From NCBI RefSeq assembly GCF_016097555.1, contig NC_054702.1, positions 86,632,525 through 86,696,524 of the forward strand: DNA of 64,000 nt, read 5' to 3'. The notes beneath the pieces were generated by a model. It saw nothing but the letters and a program-made list of their open reading frames with translations, was not told where the DNA came from and made no database searches. Source of the stretch: Gigantopelta aegis (Eukaryota > Mollusca > Gastropoda > Neomphalida > Peltospiridae). The position numbers and the translations under genes were made by a program. How positions within the stretch are numbered: the first letter of the stretch is position 1; each line of letters starts with the position of its first letter. Positions 23,059 through 34,800 of this stretch are shown one piece after another.

Positions 23059-23481
23059 ACATAACCAAAGGAATTGCAAATCCCACAAACCTCATCTCCT
23101 GGTCCATTTGTTTTTCATGTAATCAAAGATGGAGGTTTTTTTTTTTTTTTACACAACTTCGAAATCTATAGAATTTGAAATTTTTATCATATTTTATTCT
23201 GTCATTTTAATGGTGGAAATTGTTGACATTTATATTGAACATAGAAAAATGTAATAATAACTGCAAACATTGTCATGCATATTTTTGTTTAAAACAACTA
23301 AATATTGTTTAACAGTTACAACACATTAAACTGTCAAGAAAGAATTTGATTACAATTTTAACCACCCAGAATGAATGTTTAATGACACCCCAGCACAAAA
23401 TACACATCAGCTATTGGGCGTCAAACAAAGGGATGTATATGGAAATATTATTCAACTACCCAGATGAAATATATATATATA

Positions 23482-24526
23482 CAGTGAAACCCCTCAATAC
23501 CGGACATCCATGGGACATAAGTAAAATGTCCGGTTTTCAGAGGTGTCCGGTTTTCAGGGGTCTTCCTGGACGGAAATACCTTCCGTTCTCCATAAAATAG
23601 GGAAAGTGTTAACGTGTTTTAAAACAAGAACAACAAGACTATGTTGAAAAATGGTGCATTTATGAGCATTTAGAAAAATAAAAACATCCATGGGAGTAAT
23701 ATTGAATAAAAAATACATTAAAAAGTCCACAAATTATCAATCAATCGATAAATCGGCCTACGTTGAGAAACGTATCCATCGATGTCTGTTGTCTTTCACA
23801 TCTGTGTTTAACAATGGTTGCCTGCGTTAAACTTTCTAATTCCTGTACATGCAATAGCAAACGTTCATCTTTCTGTATTGGAAAGTCCTTTAAAATCTGA
23901 AGCATGTTCAACACGTCGGGATAGCTGAGATCGTTACCCGGAACCCAACACATTCACACAATAGGAAGGCAGCAAATTAAATTCCCTGTTATTTGTGTCA
24001 ATCTTTGAAGCAAGTCATGAGACATGTTTGTGAAGGATCACATTTAAGACCTTAAAACACACTCGTAACTTAATAAAGACATCTAACCCAAACCCGAACT
24101 CCGCTAATGTTAACCATAATTACAACACAATCAATGTGTTTACAGTAGTTAACTCCATACCAAAGCTTGCGATCAGTCCTTTTAATTGTGTATTGTCAAG
24201 TTGCTAATCTTGCCTGCTGAGCGGTACCTGTACTGTATGCAGCGGTGATTACACTGATAACAGCGATCTCAAGCATGCGCATATTGCACTAGCCATCGGC
24301 GTTCACAGACAGGTGGGCGCCATATTGATTGGTATCGGTTTGATCGTCCGGTTTTCAGGGGTAGGATTTACACTAAGTTGACACATTGGGACCGAATTGT
24401 TTGTCCGGTGTTCACTTTGGAGGGGTTTCCGGTTTAGAGGGGTAAAATATAGTGTTAAAAGATGTGTAAATCACGGGACCGCGGAAAACGTCCGGTTTTG
24501 AGGGGGTCCGGTATTGAGGGGTTTCA

Positions 24527-24529
<3 letters not shown>
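23482..24529 (-). mobile_element. Tigger/pogo transposon derivative
   Basis: The ends CAGTGAAACCCCTCAATACC and GGTATTGAGGGGTTTCACTG are perfect inverted repeats of at least 20 bp, flanked by TA. Several internal GTCCGGTTTTCAGGGG motifs sit in both sub-terminal regions. A CAGTG terminus with a TA target is typical of pogo/Tigger. Only the transposase C-terminus survives (23741-23953). An AT microsatellite abuts the right end and may be expanded target sequence. Confidence 0.85.
23741..23953 (-). pseudogene. Tigger/pogo transposase C-terminal remnant
   Basis: A 70-residue frame with LQILKDFPIQKDERLLLHVQ, LESLTQATIVKHRCERQQTS and MDTFLNV resembles the helical tail after the DDE core in Tigger transposases, which usually ends in a Gln/Thr-rich motif and a Phe-Phe-like terminus. 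The CENP-B-like DNA-binding region and catalytic core are absent. Confidence 0.6.

Positions 24530-24530
<1 letters not shown>

Positions 24531-24574
<44 letters not shown>
24531..24574. repeat. (TA)n microsatellite
   Basis: A pure TA run directly abutting the Tigger right terminus. Confidence 0.95.
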
Positions 24575-24576
<2 letters not shown>

Positions 24577-25374
24577 TAAACACTAAACAATGCAAACACT
24601 GGTAATCTGTATTTATTTATTTGTACACCTTGAACATTGTTCAGGTTGAGTGCAGGGATTACTAGGTACAATACTGACCTGGTTTTTGTTTTACTTTGGA
24701 CTATGATAGGACTGGATATATATTTTTATCTTGTGACCATGTACTAGAAGTAATCAGTATGCACCTGTGTGATCACAGACACATTATCTCTGCAAATCGG
24801 TCTGAAGTTTCGCGTCGGATGATCATCCAGATAATGTATTCTTGTCCTATTTACTAGAATAGACCATCTCACTTTTACCTCGACAGACCTCATTGAGAAA
24901 AAAAATTAAAGGGAGTAATTAACTTCTCCTCTAACTTAGATTATGGGGAGCCATTTAATATATTACCATGTTGATACCATATAAATGCACATGCTAAAGG
25001 GAGCTAAAAATTACTCTCCTTGATCTAGTCTCAGTGGAGTGATGAGGAGTGAGAGTGATAACTCTCCTTAAATGGCGAGGTCTGCCTTTAACATTAATTC
25101 AACATCTTTTAACTTTATGTATTCTCATCATATGAAAAATCAAGTTAACAGATATTTTTACTAATTAAAAGTAATTCACTGTCCATTCATCTGAATTTTA
25201 TAGCATATACTGGTAACACAATGTCGGAGGTGAAGAGTATAAATGTGTTTGCATTTTCCTAGCTAAGAAAAAAGGAAATGTTTGTTATCAACACCTCAGT
25301 ATATTGTTTAATTATCAGTAATTAGGTGTCCAATAAGAAACATGGTTGGTGTAAAAGTAATATGTAAGCTGTGG

Positions 25375-25545
25375 ACACATGTTGGATGCTGCATATAAAA
25401 GATCCGTTGCTGCCAATCGGATATGGTGTGTGGTGGCATCAGGTTTCTCTCTCATTGTAAGTGTGGTCCTTAACCATATGTCCAATGCCATATAACCGTA
25501 ATTAAAATTTCTTGAGTGTGTAAAATAAAAGATTCCTTACTTCCT
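25375..25545 (+). mobile_element. SINE 3' part (tail type A), degenerate
   Basis: GCATATAAAAGATCCGTTGC, TGGTCCTTAACCATATGTCC and a TTTCTTGAGTGTGTAAAATA tail occur in SINE order. The tRNA-like head is missing. Confidence 0.7.
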
Positions 25546-26173
25546 TTCATGTATGGGTGGCTGTGGGGAGGCCTGCCTCTGTTGTTTTGTTTTGTATAAG
25601 CTGGTGAATGGCATCAAAGCCATGACATGTTGTTAGACAATTGTGACACATAGTCGTGGCAAAGAAACCCATCGCAACCATGTTGGCAAATCTGTTCAGT
25701 CATTGGGGGACAGGACAGCACATACCAGCCTTTAATGAGTCTTATCAGGAGAGAATTGGTCCGATAACTAATTGCATATTGGATGAACTAGATCCTGTCA
25801 CCAGTTGTAAAATATGCATGTATATAGATGTGATTTGGCATCTAATGCAAGGGATATACATCTAGAAATACTGAAACATGCTCATGGCATTTTAGACAAT
25901 AAAACATTTAACATACTGATGGAAAGAAATAAGGAAATGTCAGGAATTGTATACCAAATTTAGTTCGATACTAGCACAGTAATGTTTGTATTTTATAATG
26001 TGGGACTAGATGTTGGAAGCAATGAACTGACTGCCAGTAAAGTGGTCAACGTCTGACACCATGGATTGAGGTTTTGGTTATAATCACTATTTGCTGTTAC
26101 TGTTAATTTGTGTGATCCCTTATTTTTTTCCATCAGTATACATCTAAAAATTATAACAAATACACAAATATAT

Positions 26174-26354
26174 AGTCAAACGCTCATTATCTCGACATCT
26201 GTTATCTCGTCCAGCCCAGGGTCTCTTTGATGTTGAGAAATGGTCCCAATATAAAATTTTCACTAACAACTGTATTATGCTTACTATCAAGAGCCACCGA
26301 TATCTGAAGCTGTTTGGTTCGGTCCTTTCAAAATTGAGATAATGACGTTTGACT
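26174..26354. mobile_element. pogo-like MITE, 181 bp
   Basis: The ends AGTCAAACGCTCATTATCTC and GAGATAATGACGTTTGACT are inverted repeats with one gap, flanked by TAT on both sides. It has no coding capacity. Confidence 0.7.
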
Positions 26355-27289
26355 TATTTCTTTTGAATATCTGACTTTTAATTGAAATAAAAATTACAGC
26401 ATTGAACATACTGCGATCGTTTAGATGCATTACCACCAAGATCAATATTGCTTCACTTATTACACAAAAAAGCAACAACAAAATGTTTGTAATATGACAT
26501 TATTTACTGGCACATACTGGAAGGCACAATATGACTATTTTGGCAATGTGGTAAGTTAGGTAATAATATAATGCTGGTCAGAACAAAATTAGGATCATAC
26601 ACTATTAAAATGGTAGGTAAAACTATAGGTAATTACCAATATTCTAAAATATGATTATTAAAATATACGATATCAAATGAACAAAGATTTTCCAACACAA
26701 AACATCCAGTAAACCGTATCTTGAAAAATTTCTACATTTATCTGTTTTTGTATGACACTCAAACAATTAAAATATCTTCTCACAGACACATTCAAACATC
26801 TTACAATATAAATAACAACATTGCAGTTTGGAAGACTACACTAAGTTAGTAGGGATGGCAGTTTGTACAGCTAAATGTCTGTCATAAGACAAAAAACCTA
26901 CATAAATAATAACAAACTTTAAAATATTCAGTTAGTGACAAATATCAAAATAAATTATTTTTAAATTTGACTTATATGTTTTCATGTGTTTGTCTTTAAA
27001 ACAAAAACATACACATAGAATAATACAAAGTACACGTATTATTTTAATATGCATTCTTTTGAACTGAAAAAGTTAACACCAATTTTGATGTATATCCTAA
27101 ATTTATGGACAGACATTTGATATAAAACGGATGCACAATTGGGAACTACTGACATAAAAACTTCATTAAAAAAGTATTGAATCACAAAATCAGTAGACCC
27201 CTATAGTTAACTAAGAGCGTGTTTCACCATAATAAAAAATACTCATTTGTAATACAGCTTAGCATGTTGGTAGATAAACTGACCAACTA

Positions 27290-28925
27290 TAGTAGAATCT
27301 TGTTGGCTCGACCTCAGAAGGGTCAAACACACGGCAACGCTCGAACCAAAAACGAAGTCCCGAGTTTTTTGTTTGGTAAACCCGTATATTAACTGATGAT
27401 GGGTCGAACACATCCAGGGTCGACTATAAGCCTTCGCTCAAACTAAATTATTGGTCCCACTTGTGTTAATAGCTATATTTTCCTCAAAGTGGTGATCCAT
27501 CAAATATCAAATGGTAAACCACCAAACAGGACCAATAATTTCTGCGTTTGCGCAGTTGGTTATTACAACCTTCGGATTAATTATTTAGGTGGAATGAACT
27601 ATAGATGAATCGGGGAATCACAACTATAGCCATGCAATCCTTTCGTTACCACACTTATCATGTTGTTTGTTAAGCGGCTATCGGTAATGATCTTTCAAGT
27701 ACAGCTCGTGTTACGGTAACTGTGAGATGAACCCTAATACCAAGCAAACAATTAGTGCACAAATGGGCCTCAGTAGGTATCAGGTCGTTTCGTAACCATA
27801 CCGTTTCGTACCATACCAGTTCGTACCCAAAAGCATACCAGTTCGTACCCAAAGGCATACCAGTTCGTAACCAGATCGTCTGCTTAAAATAGCACAGCAA
27901 ATGGTAGTGCAGGGTGCACATTACTTTCTACGTCCGTTCGGACTAAGCAAAAAGCAGATTGGACGTGTTGCGACAGATACTAAATATGTGTTAAAGCAAA
28001 TGGATAAATTAAAACAAAAAGTTGTATTCTTCTATCAAAAATGTATTATATCGGACAATGTAGGCATTATTAGACCTAAAAAAAAGTTCACATTCCAAAA
28101 AAATGGGATATCAGATCTTATATATTTTTGTTATATGTGCGTGCGTATGCGCACGTAAGTACGTGTGCGTGTATGAATGTTTTTGTTTTGAGCATATCTA
28201 CGTACGAAGAGAGGATCGGTCTTGCGAAATATTCCGATCGATATCTTGGAACGGTTATGCATAACAATAAACACCATCGCTGCACTGTGGAATCGACACC
28301 AAATTACAAGACAAAAGAATTGCTCTTTGGCTACGAAAAGGTATGCTTTTTGGTTATGAAACGGCATGCTTCAGTGATCCACAGCACATAATTGCTCATT
28401 TAATGCTTATAAAAGATACTGAGTGATTATTACAAAATTTGTTTTGCTAAATGTTACAATATGTTTGTAATATAACATTATAATTGTGTATTTAAAAAAA
28501 AAATTAATGTTAGGTGTAATGTATGACATTATTTAATTGGTTATGAACTAGTATGCTAGTGGTTACGAAATGGTATGGTACGAATGGGTTTGGGTACGAA
28601 ACGTCTAGAAACCCCTCAGTATAAAGTGTTACTTTGAACACGACTACATTTCTCGAAAGTGAACATTGCTGGGGGGGTTTTGTTGTTGAAATATTCAAAT
28701 TGTTTGGTAATAAATTCATTTAAATACAGATTACGAATTTGCCATTTATTGATTTTATTTCAGAACAATTACATGTATTACATAATTTGTATCTAATTCA
28801 GCTTTCTAACTGATGTTATGGAAATGTCCAATATTGACCGAATGGTTCGGTCGAACTACCCGATGGGTCAAACACTTTCTCGAGCATCGAGCATCGACAG
28901 GATTTGAGCCAACGGAATTCAACTG
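27290..28925. mobile_element. pogo/Tigger-type element carrying a nested transposon
   Basis: The left end TAGTAGAATCTTGTTGGCTC and right end GAGCCAACGGAATTCAACTG are imperfect inverted repeats, flanked by TA (27288-27289, 28926-28927). Sub-terminal GGGTCAAACAC and GGGTCGAACAC motifs match between the ends. A fragment of the same family is at 45547-45620. The interior is interrupted by the insertion at 27776-28613. No transposase is recognisable. Confidence 0.75.
27776..28613. mobile_element. Nested element with 8-bp target duplication
   Basis: A perfect CCTCAGTA duplication (27768-27775, 28614-28621) brackets ends that are inverted with gaps (GGTATCAGGTCGTTTCGTAA on the left, ACGAAACGTCTAGAAACC on the right). 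Sub-terminal units of the type CATACCAGTTCGTACCCAAA are repeated at the left and inverted at the right. An 8-bp duplication suggests hAT or a related superfamily. It has no transposase. Confidence 0.75.
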
Positions 28926-29065
28926 TATTAGATTTTGAACAAATTGACTAAAAAGTGAAGTAAATTATGACATATTTAAATAAAATAAATAACCCAGTAG
29001 TATAAATAATTTATAAAACAAATATACAGTATACTTCTCAATGTTGGCTAAAGCAAAATTCTTCC

Positions 29066-29202
29066 AGCATTGCCCTGATTGTAGTTATTAATGTCGGACA
29101 GCGTTGCCCTGATTGTAGTTATTAATGTCGGACAGCATTGCCCTGATTGTAGTTATTAATGTCTGACAGCATTGCCCTGATTGTAGTTATTAATGTCTGA
29201 CA
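29066..29202. repeat. 36-bp tandem repeat, four units
   Basis: Units of GCATTGCCCTGATTGTAGTT plus ATTAATGTCGGACA, nearly identical, lie about 500 bp downstream of the end of the coiled-coil gene. Confidence 0.9.
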
Positions 29203-29719
29203 AACACCAATGCTTAATGTATCAGAAAATATGATAATTTTGTCCAAAATATTTTTCATTATCAGTATGTTATTTGTTCTATTGATAATTTCAATCCTTT
29301 CTCTTTTGAATGTCCCCAATCTCTGTGCATTCTAAATTCAAACTGCATTTAGTGAATGACTGTGTACTTTGTAAAATAAACTACATTAAACTTTCCAATG
29401 CCAAAAACTGATGACACAAATGTTAGTTTAAACAATGGACAAATGCATACAAATTAAAGCATAACCTGCCCACATAAGTAAAACCAGTACATGTCGACAG
29501 TAGGTCCTCCACATTTTCCCAGTACTAACGACTCATTAAATACACAAGCATTCTTGAGGTTTGTTTTTCTATACTCTCGACAACCACCATAGTTTTTTAA
29601 CAAGAGAAATTACAACACAAATAATAATAAACATGTAAGTATTTGTCACAAGGTCACCTGAATGACTATTAAAACACAACCGTTAGGCCTACAGGTTTAA
29701 GAGAGTGTCACTGTAGGAA

Positions 29720-31767
29720 TCAGGGTGCATCGATAAACACTCTCTTCTTGATGGGGGACTTGGACTTGTGAGAATCGGGTGATGGACTTGGTACAAAAGA
29801 ACTGTTTGGGTGAGCCATGAGGGCAACGTCCGTCCTGTCATTCAAATGATCCTGTAAAAAACCCCCAAAAACATAACATTTAAAGGGACTGTCTCAAGCT
29901 TGTTGCCAATGTAAGATATTTCTGATTAGTAGAGATTTCTTTAACAAGTAAAATTATGTATTAACTACATTTTTTTTTTAATTTATAGTAACAGTGACTT
30001 TATATACTAGATATTTCTAGTTATCCCAAAAACTGTATTAGCTTTAATTTCATTTCATAAATTACCTCATTTTAAATGTTTTATATTTTAAAACGTCACC
30101 CTCATGCAAACAAGTGATTCAGATGTGTTGTCTATTTTGAAGAGTATTTCCCCAGTTAAAGTCACAGATTCTTGCTTCACTCTACTGTATTTATCTAAAT
30201 GTATCACAAGGTTGTAGATGAACCAAACTTGGGTTTTTGACTTTAAATGTTTCATATTTTATATTTTAAAAACTCATCCTCATGCCTGAGTAATAAACTG
30301 ATTTAGACTTATCATACAAATAAAACACATACTGGTAAAGGTAACATAAAAACAAAACTCTGAAATATTAATATATATGTCATGCATTTAAGAACTCAAT
30401 GAATTAAGTCACCTGGACAATTAGAATGAATGAATTTACATAAAATTTTACCAAAGTGCCTTAGATGTATATCTATGAACATAACATAATTTGTTTTACC
30501 TTTATTCTTGTGAGTTTTTCTTCTAGTTCCATTTTATCACCTGGTGGATCCAGTTCCTTCCTACACTTTTCATATATGTTATCTATTGCCATAAAAATTA
30601 TTCCTATTTCTGTTCTCTGCAATAAAAGAATGGAGGACATTAGTAGGTTAACATGAAATAGTATATGCAAAAAACATGAAACAACAATTGTTGATTATTT
30701 AATTTTTATTATATTTATTGAGGTTATAAACAGAAACAAATATAAAAAAAGGCAAAGCCAGTGTCACAAAATAGTGGATATATTCTTGTTTTGTTTATAA
30801 TCCCATATTTGTAAAATAATTTGTGATGACCGTTTTAACTTAATTCATAATAAAATTTAAAAAGACAGTATTCATGTTGCATTTAAAACATTTTTTTTTT
30901 TTTCAGTTTGAAAACATAACTAACCATAATGGTGAGGAATAAAAATCAGATTAAAAATTTTGGGTTCCTTTTAGATCTGTCACTGAGATAGAATGTAGCA
31001 TATTTCATTACTACATATTTCAATTTGTATAATATGCATGGTGGTTTTACTCAACGCTGCAAAGAGTAGGCTCACCCTTGATCTGAGTTCACCCTTGCTC
31101 ATGTGGAAAGACTGTTCCATCTCTTCATTGCTTTCTACCTGGTCCTCATGGATGTCCTGTAACCGTGACAACTCACTGTTGTTGAACATCTTCAGTTTAC
31201 TGTGTTCCTTGTTCAGCTCAGTCAGCTCACATTTCAACTCTTCCAACTGAAAACAGAAAAATAAAAAGTGAACATTGAAAGTGCATGTTTTAAAAGATGG
31301 AAACTAAATTTATTTAATTTATTTATGAAGCCAAGTATATACAAACTCTAAGATGATACGGTAGCAGCAACCACAACAAATGCAATCTTATAGACATGTA
31401 CTTTTTAATAGCCAATTACAGCCAATGATGTATAATACATGGAGCATGGAACACTTAAAATAAGGCTACAGTATGCTCACATATTAATGGCATACTGAAC
31501 AATACCATTATACAAAACTACATTTTTAAAATCAGAATTAATACAATTTTGGGGCAGGATTTAGTACAATGACAGAGCACTTGACTGAGATTCTATGGGT
31601 TGCTGGATCAATTACCCTTAATGGACTCAGATATTTGCCTAACCAATCAGTGTCTCACAACTGGTACATAAAAGGCCATGGTATGTACTGTCTTGTCTAT
31701 TGGAAAGTGCATATAAAAGATCCCTTGCTGCTTTATCAATAGGAGTATCCTATATGTTAGCAGCAGG

Positions 31768-31837
<70 letters not shown>

Positions 31838-34800
31838 ACCAAATGTTAAAATAACCATGTTATACAAGAATTAGATGGTTGTTAAAATATGTCATTAAAC
31901 AATCTTTAAACATTCTTTTTCTTATATTTCCATTTCCTGACTACTTTGATTACACAATAGTCCTCACCTGGTCCTCAATGCGTTCCAGATGGCCAACAAG
32001 ATCTAGGTTTGAATCGTTCAGTGTGCGGTGTCGCATCATCATTCCTTTGACCTTGTCTTCTGATGGAGGCAGGTAGTCTGTAAACCAACCAGATGAACAG
32101 ACATTAAAGACATTCCACACATATCTCTGCCAGTGCTAAATACATCTAACTGATATGTATACAGTAGAACTGGTTCTTTGAGGAATTCATCATACAGTAT
32201 AATCAATAATACCTATCATCTCTAAAAACAATAACAAAACAATATTTTGCATCCATTTGTTTTGTGCATCAGATGACCTACCAAAATACTGATGTTGCTG
32301 ACAAATTACTGGTCTGGTCTTTGTTCATTTTAAAGGCTGTTAATATATTATTTAAGTTACAACATTTTATATTTGATGTCTTGATGTGTTGTTAGTTTAA
32401 GATGTAGCTATTGTTGAAAACTGATTAATTACCTTCAGGCATTGCATCGATGACCTGCATGAGGAAATCTTCATACTTTTTGTACTTCGCAAGTTTATTT
32501 TTCAAGTATTTGTGCCTGACAAAACAACAATACAATGTCAACTGCAATATTTTTATATACATAGAATATATTGGGATGATTTTTGAAAATGTTTGGATTT
32601 TTTAAAATAATTTCTTTTTCAAACATCATGTTATTCAAGGAGAGTTCAGGGGAAAACTGCAACAAAAATAATTTCTAGGTCAAACCTTATTTTCACTGGA
32701 CTTATAAGGTCAGTATCAGATTTAGTGGAACCTGGCTATGTGATGTCAAATAATTTCATTTATTCTGTCTTGAACAAAAATAAGATCTTGAATATGATAT
32801 TGAAACATCACAAATGCCTGAACTGAAACTCTTTAAAACATTAAAAATTAATCAAATCACTATGGAGATTATAAAATGAGTATATGGGCAACATAAAATT
32901 TATAAAACAGCTTTAAAACTGTTTTATTTCTTAAACAATCCTCAGTTTTATACTTTTCCCAGTAGGATCACCATGAGTACACAAGTATCCGGGCACGGGC
33001 TGAGTCTTGCATGACTTGAGTCCATTCACAGGACTCAAGTACCTGTACAAGGAAGAGTACTCTCATTTAATTATATTTTTGACATCATTTTGCAATATGC
33101 ATACCGCCAGTTACATTATAGAGCTATGAGACATGGAGTGAAAACAAAAGTGGAACATGTGGAATGCAATACAAGGACATGATTTGACATCCACGTTCAG
33201 CACTGAAATTAAGATGCATAATGCTGTTTTACTTCATTCCTTAGTCTCATCGTCATCTTGTGTAAATGTTGGGTACATGGGTCCAGGTTGAGTTTTGACC
33301 CTTGAGTACTCAAGTTCAATATTTGAGACTTGGGTCCAGGTTGAGTTTGACCCTTGAATACTCAAGTTCAATATTTGAGACTCGGGTCCAGGTTGAGTTT
33401 GACCCTTGAGTACTCAAGTTCAGTATTTGAGACTTGGGTCCAGGTTGAGTTTGACCCTTGAGTACTCAAATTCAATATTTGAGACTCAGGTCCAGGTTGA
33501 GTTTGACCCTTGAGTACTCAAGTTCAGTATTTGAGACTCGGGTCCAGGTTGAGTTTGACCCTTGAGTACTCAAGTTCAATATTTTAGACTTGTGGAGGCC
33601 CTATTTCCCATAGCAAGACTAGTGTATACTTAATTACTTATTTACAATAGAAAAACAAATATACATAAAAACATACAAAAGTTATGGGGATAATTTTTAC
33701 ATGTTGTTAAATAGCAAATACCTGTCATGGAGCTCTTCCAACTGAGCCAGCAATACTTTAAGATCAGAATCTTTCTGCATGCGCAGTTTAACCTCTTGCT
33801 GGTACTTCTGAATAGCGCGCCGTCTCTTCGCCTCATTCTCTTGAATAAACTTCTCAAACTTCTCCACTCTGTCTTTCATCTGTTCAATAAATAACTATAT
33901 TAACTCCTAGCAAATAAAGTCGTTCATCTATTATAGCAAATAACTATATTAACTCCTAGCAAATAAAGTTGTTCATCTATTATAGCAAATAACTATATTA
34001 ACTCCTAGCAAATAAAGTTGTTCATCTATTATAACAAATAACTATATTAACTCCTAGCAAATAAAATCTTTCATATAATATAACAAATAAATCATTTTAA
34101 ATTTAAGGTCACTATGTCTGTTTCATCAGTTATAATAAAAACTATTAACTTTATGTAAATAATAAGTAAAAGCACCCATATTGTATTTAATTTACAACAA
34201 TAATAAGTAAAAGTAACACTAAAATATTCAGTTCAAGTAAATAATAAGTAAAAGCACCAATGATGTATTCAATTTATGTAAATAATAAGTAAAATTGTGC
34301 ATATTCTATTTAGTTTATGTAAATAAGTAAATGTACCCCATAATGTATTAACTTTATGTGATAATACATAACTGTACCCATGCTGTATTAATTTTTTGTA
34401 AAAAATAAGTACCGTAAATGCACCCATACCATATTCAGTTTATATATATAAGAAAAAGAACCCATATTATATTCAGTTTATGTAAATAATAAGTAAAATT
34501 ACTCAGTATTCAGTTTATGTATGTAAATTTAAAATTACCCATATTGTATTTAGTTTACATAAAAGTAAGTGTCCATATTGTATTCAGTTTATGTAAAAGT
34601 AAAAATACCCATATTGTGTTCAGTTTATGTATGTAATAAGTAAAAGTACCCATATTGTGTTCAGTTTATGTAAAAGTACCGTACCCGTTGTTGTTTCTTC
34701 TGAATCTCCACCTGCCGTTTGGCACACGCGTCCATACGTTCTCGGAAGTCTTGTCTCTTCTTCTCGAGGTCGGCGTGCACCTGCTGGACTTCCACATCTT

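Larger units (their letters stand above)
17001..23481. other. Intergenic AT-rich DNA with scattered repeat fragments
   Basis: I see no host gene here. It holds a small MITE (18341-18502), SINE remnants (19740-19925, 20424-20480), fragments of a second short repeat (20850-20960, 21555-21715), a GGAGGGGGTATGG triplication (about 20190-20230), an A-run at 21150-21169 and a family A MITE (22690-23058). Open frames are short and lack codon-like structure. Confidence 0.5.
24575..27289. other. Intergenic DNA without recognised genes
   Basis: It is mostly AT-rich unique sequence, with one SINE tail (25375-25545), one small MITE (26174-26354) and a possible further MITE around 24870-25090 whose ends carry CGACAGACCTC and GCGAGGTCTGCC. 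No open frame has recognisable domains. Confidence 0.45.

Noticed and set aside
27670-28391. Frames in the nested transposon, as a possible transposase
   Set aside because: They have no DDE or zinc-finger motifs, and the repeated GTTCGTACC blocks are sub-terminal motifs rather than codons.
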